A DNA stretch of 64,000 nucleotides from Bretschneidera sinensis (GCA_023935145.1 CM043698.1:34443001-34507000); one strand, 5' to 3'; shown: positions 1-14,317, numbered from the stretch's first letter. The notes: generated by a model not told the origin, from the sequence alone. Numbers and translations: made by a program.

Positions 1-1515
1 AAATAAAAATTGTCGAATGACAGCGAACTAGAGGTGGTCGAAAAATGAAAATGGCGGCGATGTGTGGAGCTTCTAGCAGAGGTTGATGGCAGTGAAACTT
101 TGTTAGATTGTAGAACAGCAGTCACTAACTCTGACAAGCTAATGGTGTATCTTTTCGTCAACTCGTTCGCGAAAAATAACAAAAAACTTTTAATGGGTTA
201 AAAATAAACAGTTTTATATTGCCTTTGAAATTTCTTTACATTAAATTCATAAATGTTGGACATTTTGACTTAAGATAATTGATGTATAATAAGTACATGT
301 ATGTATGTCGTCTCATAAACAAAAATTTATATATATGTGGTCACTGTCCGAAAGTAATTATTAAGTCAAAAAGCTAAGTCTTTTATATTTGAGCGAGCGT
401 CATAATGAGATTCTAAAGATGCAATTGAGAAGCTAGACCAATCCATTTTTTAAGAAAGTTTTAATTGAAATCTTTTAAATTTGAGTTGGATTAAGATTGA
501 AAAACCATAATTAAATTTTAGTTGAGTTAAAATTGAAGTTTTCTCAATATTAACCCCGTCCATAAACTATGAATTCAAACTTAATTATATAACCAAATAT
601 TATTTAGCCCAACGTAACTAATTTGAGTTTGGTTTTGATTTCAAAAGTTGACTAAGATTCAACCTTAATCTAATTGAATTTTTAGCTTGGATTAAAATTG
701 AGATTTATCATCTAATGAAAATAAAATTAAGATTTATTATAAATTGTTTTTAATTGATGTTAAAAAATTATATCATAAGCTAAATTAAAATTAACCTTTT
801 AACTCGACCGAATCCATCTTGAAATATAACAGTAGTCACAACTAATTATCCACGTAGCTCTTATATTCATAGATTTAATTTAACATCACGTGATATATTA
901 AATGCAGTAAGGAGGATGAATAATGGGCCACCGAACACATACTTGTTACCAAGATAGTTTTGTTTTCTTTTTTTGATAATTAAGACTAGAGGTTTTGAAG
1001 TTGAGACCATTTAATTGCTTCAGATGCAATAATTTATTTTAATTGCAGAAATGGTGGAGACCGGAGGAATAGTTTGGTGGTTATCAAACAGGAAAAGAAT
1101 CTATCAGTGATCTTATATTTAAAGAGATAAAGGGCACAAATGTTCTCTCTCCAGATTCAACAGTTAAATTATAGGACTCAACACTGAATTTCGACTGAAA
1201 GAACATTCAGATTGCCAAACAAGGCAGCAATAAACAGATTTGGGAAATTAAGATTACCTAAAATCTGATATGGAGGAAACAAGGCAGCAATAAATATTTG
1301 CGAGTTATTTAGCTTTAATGAACCATAAAAAGGACATTGGGGAAAGCTTATTACAAAGATGAGAAGAAAAAATTTAAATTAAACCACTTGCTGCCCAACA
1401 AACTACTTGCTTTGACATACAGACTTTAAGGAAGCATGGACATTCTTCCTGATAATGACATGTAATGACAAACAACACGAGCTAACTTCCTTGGCATCGC
1501 ATATGGTGAACTTGT
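1..1515. other. Intergenic DNA downstream of HMGS
   Basis: The stretch is AT-rich and holds no ORF or RNA gene that I can support. The right part, roughly 1380-1515, is probably the HMGS 3' untranslated region, because it lies directly after the stop codon on the minus strand. That UTR extent is an inference; I cannot fix the polyadenylation site. Confidence 0.6.
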
Positions 1516-4500
1516 TCACAATCTGTGTCCATTGGCAAGTGAACCATTCTCACAGGTGGTACAACTGGCCTCGGCCTTCTTGGCATAGAATCTTCGGTAC
1601 TTGGAGTCAACTTCAGTGAGATAGTATGTGCCTGGAGCCAAGAGGCTACTGTCCTTGCTCGTGACGAAGTCTTTGGCCCCATACCTATGCTCCATCAGCT
1701 TCAATGTTTCCACAAACTTCTCTGGAGGAAACTGCATGAGAAGCACATGATATTTAAAAAAAATTCAACGGCACATGCAAGTCTATCATTTAGGGTGAGC
1801 TGAGACTGTTGTAACGTTTTCAAAAATACTGTGAGACAATCACAATATAATGTTTGGTAAATTACATATCTAAAATATTTAGCTGTGAAAGTGTTGTAAT
1901 AATGTAAAATATCTAAAGTATCCATAATAATGATAGTCTTTATAATTGAAAAGAGCAATAAAAAATCTTTTATATATAATGAAATTTCATTAAGTCAAAA
2001 AGTACTTTTGAATATCTTTAATAGTCATTAATTTTTTTCTCGCATTTCAAAACCCAGTTTTTCTGCAGCACCCTATAGGAATAGTTTTGAGAAATCCATG
2101 TTTTGTATCACAACTTTTATTAACACAGTTAGTAATTAAGTTTTACCAAACGCAAAGTTTAAATTTTTACAGTTTAAAAGGCAGATTTTGTTACCCCATT
2201 GCAATACCAAACGTACTCTTAGTTAAACATATTACAAATCCTCCCTCTCATCAGAGTAAGGAAAACAAAGCAAAAATTGTGTTCTTTGTTTTTGTTTTGG
2301 TTTTTGGTTGCAAGTGATTCTACTTTCTATTTTAAAGGCTTTATTTTCAAATTTTATTATTCTATCAAAATCATGCACTGCCATGAAATACTCAACGCAG
2401 TCAGAAATCCTGGGGGAAGCACAACGCATGGTTAAATAACAGCTTCATAAAGATTCCTGAGTCCTCACCCTTATCCTATCAATCATCTGACCTCGCCAGC
2501 CATTTCCCTCAAAAACAAATCTTCCCACAGTAACCTCATTAACCCAGGCAAGCACCCACCCAGTGATGAAACAAGCGAAAAATATAGGGCACTGAACCGA
2601 TTTCCAAGGCTCTTGGCATTTCCAAAACAAGATTATTGATTTAACAGGATGGAATCACATAGTAAATCCAAACCTTTACAGAGGTAAGCAGACAGACAGG
2701 TGTTTCTATGAGGTATTGAAGGATGTAGGTCATGTTTTAATAGACATGATCACACTTTCGGGTATATTAGCCATATATAATAACTGAAAAATATGAAAAT
2801 CTGTCAAATCTGAAGGAAGACTACGAGAATTACCTCATGTCTCGCCTTCAACTTCCCAGCAACATCCATCACGGTTGCAATGTTTGACAAGCTGAAGGGA
2901 TGTTGACTTTCACGAAGTTGCAGTGAGAACATTGTAGCTGTCGAACCACTTCCATATGAGAACATTATTACCCGCTTGCCGTCCTGCAAGTTTCAATATA
3001 CTCACATTTCTAAGTACTAAACAATCAAAGTGCAGAAGCCTGTGTAGAATTAGAAAATAGTAAAACTAAATACCAGTTCACTGTGTTTGTTGTGAATAAG
3101 GGATGCAAATGCAGCATAGATCGATGCTGTGTACATGTTGCCAACTTGCTTTGGAACCAAAGTGGTTGGTTGCACCTTGGAATCATAAAGGGTCTTTGCA
3201 GCTTGTTGGGATAACTGTATAGGCGTGAAAATAAACAGCCGTTAGCAAGAAGTGTCTAGCAGTTAGATAATTCTACCACCAATCCAACAATTCTGAAATT
3301 AAGTACGAATAGTTTCCATCACGCATAATTCAGAATAGTAAGCTAACTATATGCAGAATGAAAGCCGCAAACACTTCTCTTACCAATTTGATGTTATTAA
3401 AAAATTCTTATCCCCACCCCCTTCTGGGCCCTTCTTATTTTTGGTTTCGTTCTCCTGTCCTAGGACTCTTAAGCAATTGAAAATTTCAAAATATATAGAT
3501 ATATTTTTTGATAAAAATTGAATATTTCAAAATCATTGAAAATTTGATTTACAACATGATAGTCATTGTGAGGAATATAAAAGCATTCAACAAATATCCT
3601 ATTATCCTATATAACAAAATAAATATAGCTAATGAAATAAAGTAAATATCATCCAGAACTTTTAGAATGTAAAATAAAAAATATCACTTGCTCTTCAAAG
3701 GCATCATAAACCAAGATCACCAACTATCTCCCCACCCATTCCTCTCCCCCCCCAAAAAAAAAAAAAAAAAAAAACAGACACACACACCAAAGAAAAGAAA
3801 GAAAGAAGGAAAAGAAAAGGAGATTCTCAGAACAGTCAAAATCATAGTTCTGACAAACCTTTTCAAGATCTCGGTTTTGGTAACTTTCATCACCGGATAA
3901 AGTTGAAAATGGTCCCAGCTTTTCTTTAGTGGCCTCGTCAATAGAACTGCAAATAAAAGCACACTTAATACCAAGTACATATGAATCAACTTATAGAACT
4001 TGTGAGAGATTAAGAAAGCACATGAACCTGGCATTCTTCAAGAAGTCATTAAACAACAAACGAGCGAAGCTTTTCTGAACAAGCTGCAGTAGTTCAAAGG
4101 GGAAACAATCAGATGCCATATAAAAACTATACTTTAGGTATTTTACCATTTTAGTTGTGAACCGAAGATAAATTAGTTGCAGTATCATAGCCAGAACATA
4201 ACCTACCTTGTTATAAGGAGAATGGAAGACAAAGTATGCGGCATCCGAAATGGAAAATTGTTTGCCCTGCAGTTTCTCGTATCTAGAGAAAACGAGAAGT
4301 TAAGCATTTACGAAGCATAAAAAAAATACCAAAAAGCCTCTATAGAAGGAGAAAAATGCTTCTAATTACTGCAGACTTACTTGTGGCAGAAAATTTTGTA
4401 GCAAGAATCAAGGGCCATAAGGTAGCATGTTTGAGAAAGCTTTCCATCAACAACCTACAAACATATTTGTCATAGACAGAAACCATCAAATATCAGAGCA

Positions 4501-7500
4501 AAAAAAAGAACCCACATCCAAGAACAATGACAAATAAGTTCACAACAAAATGCAATCGAATTAATGTAGAAAAATTCAAGTGTTTCCTTTCATAAAGATA
4601 ATCATTTTTAACTCTAAGGTTCTATTCCTAAGAAGAGGCCACAACCAGCCTTAACCCCACCGAAATAGAGACCTGGGAGGAGGTGATCTAACCACAGCCA
4701 CTCTCAAAACTCAATGTGGGTAGCTGCACCTTGAAGTTCCAAACTTCACCTTTGCACACAACCATGGCCACTCTAAAAAAGATTCTATACTAAAGTTGCC
4801 TTTTCCAATTTGAGGTGGGATAGTGGAGGAATAGAGAGAGGTACGCCCTTTTCGGAATCCATGTTTGACTGCATCCATTTACAGGCGAAAAGGTAAATCA
4901 GAATGACATTGCAGTAAGGACGAACCCTTACTCACGTTTTGTATCTAAAGATTGTAATTTCATCAACATGTGGTGACAACAGATGGACACTGATTCCTAG
5001 TTTTGATCAAGGTTGAAAAGACAAATCAAAAGAAGTTTTTTTGGTAAAACACACACGCGCCATTCGATTCTGGGACCTTTAGGACCCAAGGCCTCAGCCT
5101 TAACCACTGAACCAATGCTTCATTGGCTACAAATCAAAGGAAAAAAATAGCAAAAAAACAACCCCGTGCCAACGTTTTATTTTAAAAATGACAAATATAA
5201 AAGGGAGTTTTGAATAATTACCGGATATTCACTAGCAAGGTCGGGTTTGTAAAAGTCGTAAACATGAGACATATGACTTCCCCTAAATTTGCTTTCAAAG
5301 GCAATAGGAGCATCAGGCCCAATTAGCATCGCAATTGCAGCTGCTCCTCCAGTAGGCCTTGCTGGCCCTTCGGCATAGACCTGATAATAGAAACATCCAG
5401 TAAGAAAATGGAACATAATTTCAGAATGACAAACCATCTAATATCTGATTTTACCTATATAGTCATATCAAACACAGTGAAAATGCAAATACAAATCTAT
5501 CTCAGAGTTCAGGTGTTTTCTTGAAACAATCCATACGCTGACGGAAGAATAAGTAAAAGTAATTGCTCCCTAATGTACGCATGCATCTTATGAAGTATTA
5601 GTTGAAAAAAAAAAATACTCCGCAAGAATAAGTTAATAACAACATAATTGCCTTCAGGTACAAAAGTATTCATTACACTCCCAAGTGCTGTTGTTTAAAA
5701 ATTTTATTCATGGAGAAACAAATCAAGTTTGCAGTCATCTATCATTAATTTCAAGAAATATTCTAAGGAAAATGTCATACCGCACTATCGGTACACACAA
5801 CAAGCCCATAGCGTCCATCCCATGAACTACTTTCCACCCAGTTGACACAATTGAATAAAGCTGCAGTTCCCCCATAGCATGCATTAGTCGAGTCAACTCC
5901 TTCAATGTCAGTGTTTCCACATTTCTGTTTGTTTACATAAGAACAATATGTGAAGAACAGGCATTTTAACAATATGATGCAAAAAAATTGCACTAAAATA
6001 AATAAAACATGATCATTTATAAAGAAACTCTGAATATCCATAGATGAGTTGATTCAGATCATTAAATTAAAATTACATATGAGAAAGGGAGCATGCAAGA
6101 GGTATGTTTTGGGACTCAGACTGCAATACATAAAGTAGGGAAACAATTTGGAAGAATACCTCAAAGATTTGCATCAAGAAAGTCTTAATGGATTTGCTCT
6201 TGTCTATCACAGTCTCGCTGCCTACTTCAAGACGACCAATTCGTTTTGGATCAATCTTGTACTTCTCAAGGAGGGAAGTAACAGCTGTCAAACTGGCAAT
6301 CCACAGTTAACAATGATTCATTAATAAAGTATTATGTGCTACTTGCAGCAAATAAAAAAGTGATGGCCAAACGTAGAATAAGAACCTCATTGAGATGACA
6401 TCTTCCACCTCTGTACAAAATGCCAAGCAATCTTGTCCTAGTCCAATTGTGTATTTTCCTTTGCTTGCACCATCATGAGCCTCCAATGCTTCCTACAGTT
6501 AGTAAGAAAATAATAAACTTAAATGCTGAAAAAAATGTAAAGAAATAAATATTGGGGTAGCAAACATACAAACATATTACTCCTATTAAGTATGAAATCC
6601 ATAGATTGAAACATAATTAAAAAGCATGTGATACATTAAAATGAAAAAGAAAAAAATTCTCTCCAAAAAAATATTTACAAAAATCAGAAAGAAGAAAACA
6701 TCACACAATCAAATGGTTAAATAGAAAATTTGTCTCCTAAAGAGTTATGCTAGTTAAAATTTCATATGCATATTCTCCCTTATACAAAATCTAGTTTTGG
6801 GGATTCATTAACACGTTCAGTTGGATTCGTTCTTCCTCTTAACCTACTAAAACTAACATTAAAAAGGAGGGGGGATCTGCAAAAGACATGGATCAAAATT
6901 TGAAAAGGAAAAAGAATGAAAAAGAAAGAGAGAAAAGTAACAGTATTTGATCATAAAGCTGCACATCTCAATTTGCATGTCAAATGATGTGACCCATTTA
7001 CCTTTTGCTAAAACAAAACACAAAATGACCACCACTCTGCTATCAATTTCAAAGATTGCCATCAGGACACCAATTCGACATAGGCGTTACAAATTGAGGC
7101 ATTCACAAAGAACATCATTTTTTAAAGGAACTCGAGTCATGTGAATCCAAATGCATTGTATATACACAAAAATCAATTCTACAAAATTTCTTCGTGACCC
7201 AAAAGGTACACAGCTGCCTCCTAACCTAGATAGAAGATCAAAAACTTTTGAATCTTCACCGCAGCATAAGTGGAAAAAATATGAACCTAGTATATAGACT
7301 ATAGCCTACACACGAAGCAGGTTTTGCAAGAAAAACATACAGAGCTAAAAATATAAAACTGAATCAACCAATTTCAGATCATATTGCACACATGCAGCCT
7401 GAACCACCTACCAAAACATTACCATATCAAAAAAGAATAATAAGAAAACTAAAATAATGAAGACTAAATTAGAAATAAAAAGATCTTCTGTTTGGAAGCT

Positions 7501-7855
7501 GCGAAAATCCAGGACAGACAAGAAAAGTGAAATAATTTTTTTTTAAAATGAATCTAAAAAATTGAGATCATTAAGTTCGTTTGATTGAGCTTGAGCATAA
7601 TCAAATCCAAATAGAACTACAAATAAAAGACCGTAAACATCCAAATTTCAACTTTTGTTTTCTTTTTTCCATTCCCAATTTTCCACACTTCTCACAAAGA
7701 CAAAACGGGAAGTTCAAATCCTTCGCGACCAAAATCCGAAACGAAAACACTAAAAACAAAAGAGCAGAGATTTAGAGAGAGAGATTGATTACCTGTTGAA
7801 CAAAGGTAGGAGGAAAGTAGATTTCCATAGCGACAATCCCCACATTCTTTGCCAT
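1516..7855 (-). CDS. HMGS: Hydroxymethylglutaryl-CoA synthase, 12 exons, complete
   Basis: This enzyme condenses acetyl-CoA with acetoacetyl-CoA to HMG-CoA, the step before HMG-CoA reductase in the cytosolic mevalonate pathway. The exons on the minus strand are 7855-7793, 6492-6386, 6292-6160, 5924-5781, 5380-5222, 4454-4381, 4282-4207, 4083-4028, 3946-3859, 3214-3074, 2983-2834 and 1731-1516. All borders are GT..AG and the phases join into 1407 nt (468 codons plus stop), the usual plant length. The first residues are [16 protein letters not shown]. The catalytic residues fall at the positions known from Brassica HMGS1: Glu79 (in GRLEVGSET), Cys117 (NACYGG) and His247 (VFHSPYN); Ser359 lies in SYGSGST. 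The last exon ends in SLANGHRL. The gene looks intact and functional. Intron 1 (6493-7792) is the longest and introns are AT-rich. Confidence 0.97.
5035..5127 (-). repeat. Possible tRNA-derived SINE head inside an HMGS intron
   Basis: Read on the minus strand, 5127 to 5060 resembles a tRNA gene 5' half, with an A-box-like TGGTTCAGTGG and, about 40 bases on, a B-box-like GAATCGAATGG. It is followed by a CA/TG-rich run and a short A-rich stretch near 5040. This arrangement is typical of plant tRNA-derived SINEs. The piece is short and imperfect and I see no target duplication, so chance similarity is possible. Confidence 0.3.
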
Positions 7856-8022
7856 ATTCTAAAATTCCTCAAAAACGATAATAAAAAACAACAAAAGAAC
7901 CTGTAGCTCTTTCGCTTTCTCTCTCAAGAAATATTTTAGAGAGAGAAAGTAGATAGAAAAAGAGGAGCCCTGGAAAGTCGCGAGGGAGAGGAGTGAGGAG
8001 GCTCACATGGGAAGGTCTGAGT

Positions 8023-8031
8023 ACTTATAGA
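8023..8031 (-). promoter_or_regulatory. Candidate TATA box of HMGS
   Basis: On the minus strand the sequence reads CTATAAGTA about 170 bases upstream of the HMGS start codon. It lies in a locally GC/AG-richer block with CT-rich DNA (7910-8000) that would become the 5' leader. Position and sequence fit a TATA box; nothing else shows it directly. Confidence 0.5.
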
Positions 8032-8313
8032 TAGGAGAGGAGGGAAAGTCCCCTCTTTCTCAACTTGTATGCGTCAGACAGATAGGCGGGTCCTCTCCCC
8101 AAATGCAAACTTCGTGAGTTGCTCGTGTCAATTTTTTGGGCGGATTCGATTTCCATCGTTGCCTGTCATTTGCCCCTTTATTTACCGGGTTATGCCATTT
8201 TATGCTAAGATGAAGGAGGGTAACGAATATTCAAACGTCTATTATTATTTCTAATTTCCTGTGGACATTTTTTTGGGTTCAGTTGTGATAACAAGTATCC
8301 CATTTTATAAAAA

Positions 8314-8445
8314 TTATCACGAAATCGATCAAGTTTATTAATAATTATGAAAACATTAAGTAATAATTTTAATATTTAAAATTTTAAAATAATTATTACT
8401 TAATTTTTTTGTGATTATTAATAGAGTTTTTCGATTTCGTGGTAA
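8314..8445. repeat. Long imperfect hairpin, MITE-like
   Basis: The left arm (about 8314-8370) and the right arm (about 8386-8445) are inverted copies of each other over nearly 60 bases with few mismatches; the outer ends read TTATCACGAAATCGA and its near complement. The loop is pure AT. Such a structure fits a small foldback or MITE element. No clear target duplication is visible and no coding capacity exists. Confidence 0.65.
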
Positions 8446-8989
8446 CTCTCACGGAACCGAATCCATAATATTACTATTTTTATCGAAATACTACATGACT
8501 GTGTCCTTTATTTTCACTTAGAAAAAAAATTGTCATTTTTTTCACCCTTTTTCCTCTGTTTTTTCTATGAAAACTCTATTGTAGTTAGGAAAGTTTTTCT
8601 TTTTACATGAAATTTTATAAAGATCTTTGCCTTTACTCAATCTTATTAATTATCCACCAGAGTAAAAAAAATTATCAACTAAGTTAGTCTTTTATTGACT
8701 ACTGATTAGCAAAATTACTAACTATACAAGATGCAGAGAAAAGTTTTTTTGCGATGCACAATAAGAGTTAGTTTGGTATCAGAGACAAGAGTGAGATAAG
8801 ACTAATTTAATCTCACTCCGATCTTTTGTTCATGTTTGGTTTCAATTATTTACCGTTTATTTTGGATTAATGAGGGACAAAATTAGTCTATATCCCACAA
8901 AATCTATCTCAGCCCCTTAGAACATACCTAATCCCAAGTCTTGGAACAAAAAAAATTTGCCCAATTCAATTTTTATATCAACCTATTCT

Positions 8990-9215
8990 TCTTCACCCAT
9001 CTCCCACGATTTCTTCTTATTCTCTCCTCTCTCCTCCTCCACCGTCCTCCTCTCTTCACCTCCTCCTTTTCCTCTCTCCTCCCTCCCTCCCTTGTGCCTC
9101 CTCGCCTCTTTCTCCTCCTCCTCTTTCCCCTTTCCCTTTCCCTTTCCATTCTCCTCCCGGTCAAATTGTACTTCCTCCTTCCCTTCCCCCTCTTTTCCCT
9201 TTTCTCTCACGATAC
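8990..9215. repeat. Polypyrimidine (CT-rich) tract
   Basis: About 225 bases are almost entirely C and T on the plus strand, with CTCCT and CCCTTT sub-repeats. The ORFs read through it on both strands are compositional artefacts (runs of Ser/Pro/Leu or of Arg/Glu). It is a low-complexity tract that could adopt H-DNA or i-motif structure. Confidence 0.75.
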
Positions 9216-12200
9216 ATAACCAAAAAAAAAGAAGAAAAATAAAGCTTTACTCCCTCTCTCTATAGGTTTTTATATATATATATATATAATAAAAAGATTT
9301 ATAATAAAATATAAAAATAGTATTTTAGTCTTTTGATTTGTTATTTTATTTTAATCACAATTCAACAATCTCATGAATCAAACATATAATTAAAATAGTC
9401 TCACTTTAATCATTCTAATCTTATCTTACTATAATCATAATCTTAATTCCATGTAATCATATTCATATACCAAATATACCCTAATAGTTGGGACATTTTT
9501 CCTTTGTCTACTTAGTAAAGGTTTGATATCTCCCACCTCAAATATATGTTGTGTTTGTTTTTTCTATTATAAAAAATTTAGAGAAAAATTTATTTTTTCA
9601 CCATTTATTTAAATAATTAATTATTATTTTGTTAACATAAATAAAGCATCCAAATATTTTTAATCATACATGTAGGTACATAATGTTTTTTTTTTAATTT
9701 GTAAATGAATTTTTTTCTGATGTTAAAAAGGAAAATTTATCTACATCCTCCTATATCAACTCAATAATAAAAAAATGTTTTAAATATTTTAGCAACGACA
9801 GATTCCACCCGTGACTTTAAGATCCTGTGACACAGACATGCGCCCAACTCACTCTCTTTGGAATTTACATCGCCGTCTGATCAATGATCATACAATGTTC
9901 AATTTCCCCACCTGCTACCATACATAATGGAATCCCTTCCTTGGCCATTCACGTGTAAATATTAAAACAAAACAAGTTACACATGGGTTTGTGATGAAAT
10001 TAATATTTTTAGGCCCTCACTTTATTAATAAATTGGTAACCATTGAATTGATTTGCACCGTCCGATTATTTGATTAAATGGCATATCAAACACAACTCAA
10101 GGCCAAGGCACAACAGCGATAATTGGTCAATAATGCTCAATCAAGAGAGGGATAAACAATAATTTTCTCAAATATTTTCTTCACTCTTTCTCTTTTACTA
10201 AATAAAGAAAGAGAAAAACATTCAATCCATTTGTTTTTTTTTTTTAAAACTTTTTCCTATTATAAAACACATCTAGTTATAAAAACCATTGAATTAATTG
10301 TTGATGATTAAGAAACTTTCATATGTGAAAAAATACACAAAATCATGTAGATTAATATGATTAGACAGTTATAACGCTTAAACGAAAAAATGGTTAAAGA
10401 GAATCTTTCTCTAGATGACTCACGTGAAAATTCTTTTTCAAATGACCCACGTTAAGATCATATGAACTATGCTAACATGACATGTTTAATTGATTCACAT
10501 GAGCTGAAATGTAACTGGTAAAAAAAACACTTCTCGATTTAAAAAGAATTACTTAAAATACTTATAAATAAACACGTTGAACTCATTTATCAAAAAATTT
10601 CACAAGAAAGGGATTATAAACTTTTTATGTCACATTCTTTGAGCATCAAAACTCATTGAGTGCATATTTTTCTCTCCTTATTTAGAATTTTTATAACCAA
10701 GTCTTGATAAATCAATAAAACAATATTTGATTTTCAAAATTGTGACCCTGACTATTCCGAATATTTAGCCAGTATTGTACTAATTGCAATTTTCACTTCT
10801 ACAAGCTTTAACTTTTGTCGGTTCAAAATAAGTTTGCTTGGTACTTATATGTTACAAATTAGCCTCTTGTAAAAAAGAAAAGTATATAATAAATCAAATT
10901 ACATGAGAGATATCAAAATTAAAATCCCATAAAAATGTAGTTTTTCAAAGTTTTATCATTTTTAAATTTGTCACGTTTCTTCATAAGTTTTCTCGTTTTT
11001 TTTTAATTTCTTATCAAAATATGGCTGAGTTTTCACTTAAATTATGTGAAATACTAGTAATTTGATAGATTAATCTCAAAATCCAATTTCTCTACGACTT
11101 TTTTTTTCCTTCTATTCATAGAAATAAAAAAAAAATCTAAAGTGAAATAATTATACATTTTTTTTTTCACATGTTCAATCTTATGATCATGAACTATAAT
11201 ATAATCGGGCCTCCAACTTAATATTCCTGGTTTCGTCCTTACAATCAAGGTTCTCATTGTCACTATCATTAGTAAATTCCATATTTTGTTTTTTTTAAAA
11301 ACAAATTAATAGGCATATATATACATGTGTGTGTGTTTTTGGAATTATATATATGTTGATAAAAGGCATATTGCAAGCATGTAAGATCAATGCTTACAAG
11401 TTACAAGTTACAACAACCAAAGTCCAAAGTCATAATCTCTTCTTGATATCCTTTATTGAGTACCTTATACTATTAAATAGTAGTGGAGTATAATACTCGT
11501 AATAGATTTTCAAGTTAATTAAGCATTCGTTGATAAAAAAATATAGACTTTCCACTAAGGACAAACGACAACGTTTCTGTCCAACCTGGTAGGGAGAAGA
11601 GAAAAACTATAGAACTTAAAGTTATATGTAAGTAAAGATGATGACTTCGACGCAAAACTAAAATCTGCTGATTTATAAAAGTCAAAACTTACAAGTTATA
11701 TGCATGATTTATAAAATTTGGTATAATTCAAATATGTGCATGCTGCCTTAAATCAGCATATCGTGACTCTTTTGGTAATTTAAGTTCTTTGGAGTTAGCT
11801 ATCTGTTATTCTTGTTTTTGTTGTGCTCTCTTTTTTTTGGGTTCTTTACTAAAATTGTGTTTTTTTTTAATTAATTGCTTTAATTATGATAAAAATTAAA
11901 GGGATTCGAACTTAAGACATTATTTTTTAATAAAAAATGTGATTAACTCTGACCATTTTTTAATAAAAAAGTTGAGTTACTCTTGATACTTTTGTTTGGT
12001 TAAACTTATCTCTAAATAGTCATTTTTTAACTCCGATTAGATGATAATTCTTTATTTCTTTTATTATATCAATTAAAGTATATTTTTGGATAAAGAATCA
12101 TCTAGATAGCATTGTTTAAGTTGTTATTTAAACTTTGTGATATAATTCAACTTAAATATCAATCCAAACAACATTATAATTGAGTTTGTATTGATGTTGA

Positions 12201-12970
12201 CCCAGGTATATTATCTCAATTTTTTTTATCAATAATAACTTTAATATTTATAATTATAATTTTTTATTAGTTATTTCATGAATAAATGTCATCATTAGTC
12301 ATTATAATTTGGCAAAATGATTAAATTTATTTAAAGTTTCAATTTTATCAAATAAGCCTCAGAAGTTATTTAGTCCAATTCCATCCCTTCATTAACTCTC
12401 ACCCAATTTTGTTAGTTTCTACTTTCTACCATCTAAAATGATCACATATTCTAAGTTGTTTAGTCTTTTGACTAAAATGCAACAATAATTTTCTTGTTTA
12501 AATTTTACATGAGAATCATACAAAACTTTGTATAACTAACGGTATATATCTTAACGTGTGTGAGGCAAAAATCAAATAGGGGTCTCAAGAGATTAGTTGA
12601 CATCTAAAAGTCTTGAACACCCGCATTAAACCATCCACCCCTCCCCCCACCAACCCAAAGAAGAAAAAAAGAAAACTTTTTTTTTTTTTAACTCAAAAGA
12701 ACTAGAGTTAACTTGGTTTATATCTTGTTTATTTATTTCTGTGAGTAATTGACCGAACTGATTCAACCAATAAATGATCTGATTTGAGCAAACAGCCACC
12801 TTGTCGAGATTGAAAGAGTAATTGCACCGAAAAGTTAAGAAAACCATAAGTAACGACAAAAGCATACCAAAACAACTACTAATATTCAATTCAAACACGG
12901 TAAAGTTCGATTCTTTTGCTCAAAACGAGGGAAGTTGTAAAAAGCTTTATTTTGTATTGGATATAAATTT

Positions 12971-13056
12971 GGTTAATAATTTTTGATAATTTTATAAATA
13001 ATGTTAATTAAATACATATAAATGTTATTAATAAAGTTTTTAAAATTATTAATTAA
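12971..13056. repeat. AT-only imperfect hairpin, related to one at 56.6 kb
   Basis: Two inverted arms built on TTAATAATTTT and its complement flank a short AT loop. The right arm around 13024-13060 is very similar to 56690-56730 (both read TTATTAATAAA followed by TTTTTAAAATTAT). This suggests a dispersed family of small foldback elements, but AT-rich DNA makes chance similarity likely enough that confidence stays modest. Confidence 0.4.
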
Positions 13057-14317
13057 GTTTTTACCTCAATGTAAAATTGAATTTTATAACCGATACAAAT
13101 AATAACTTATCAAACGAGAGACCAAATATCTCATATGTCAAGTATCAAAGACTTTTTACAAATGTTAGGTGTAGACATTCATGCACCTATTTATTAGGAA
13201 ACGATGAGATCTTACAATGTGCACTTGATATATATATATATATGCGTGAATGAACCCAAACAATTTTTTTTTTAATGAAAAATCCCAAACCATATAAATA
13301 AATCATTTTTATTATATATTTATTTTCATTGTGGTATTACTTTTTCATATATCATTTTACTCATATAACTATATTTTCAACATCATGAAAAACGTTGAGG
13401 GCAACTGTGTAGAATTGTCAATATTCAATCTACATTGTGTTTTGTATACATGTGTGAAAATGAGATCAACATGCACGAGAAACGAATGAATAATACGTGT
13501 TAGACAATTACGACTTGCACGATATGATACATTGGCTCGCTTGTTATTTTTTTCAAATCAAAATCATTTTATTGGATATTTAATATAATTCCAAAAAACC
13601 TTTCAATCTACATATATAATTCCAAAAAGAGTAAGTCTAGCAAGATGTAGAAACTAGAAAATCCAAAACTTCAATTCTTATCAGGATACCATCAAGAAAA
13701 GGAAGAATCTTATTAGGGTTATGCAAGTCAGCTTCCACCTAATTATGCGTCACTTAGCCAATTTTGATCCTTAATTTATTTCTATTTAGAGAAATTGAAT
13801 CATGAATTTATTTTAAAATAAATTATATATTTTTTTATTATTTTAAACATAATAAATATAAAATTATAAATAAATTATTATAAAATTTATTCATTCCAAA
13901 CACGTTAAATTTAGTCACATGTTATTTTCCTTAAATTCATAGAGCTATGACAAAGTACTAAAGAAAGAAAAGGAGGACTACAATACTAATTTCATAGACT
14001 ATGGTTGTCATTTCCAATTTTTCTGCCCCTCCAGATTTTATGGAGGTAGGTATTAAACGAAGCATTGATGATGGTCGGTAGAAAACAAACATAAGAGTTT
14101 AGAAATCAAACGTTGACTTATAATATGAATGGCATCATCCACGTTTATAATAAATTAATCTTTTGATTATGAAAGGGGTTCCTCACAGCACGAATTAAGG
14201 GGAAAACGAGATGTACAAATCTTTTGACCTGGTAGTGAAGTGTAACCATTATGGAGGCCTTCAAATTTCAGGCCCGTAGGGTGCGATGAGATGATATTCT
14301 TAGATTGGTTGCAAAAA

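Larger units (their letters stand above)
8446..14280. other. AT-rich intergenic DNA, gene-free
   Basis: I see no gene in this stretch. It holds an (AT)n tract near 9270-9288, a polypyrimidine tract and a small hairpin listed separately, poly-A/T runs, and many short stop-rich frames. Two inverted TTTGGTAT motifs near 8773 and 9470 could be ends of a decayed transposon, but this is weak. Confidence 0.6.

Noticed and set aside
3688..4034. ORFs of 70-105 codons around an A20 tract
   Set aside because: They span HMGS exons 8 and 9 and intron DNA with a poly-A/CA tract; the Lys and Phe runs are translation of the homopolymer.
8941..9265. Overlapping 60-100 codon ORFs on both strands
   Set aside because: They come from the polypyrimidine tract, which lacks stop codons in most frames. 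Composition (Ser/Pro/Leu or Arg/Glu) is not protein-like.
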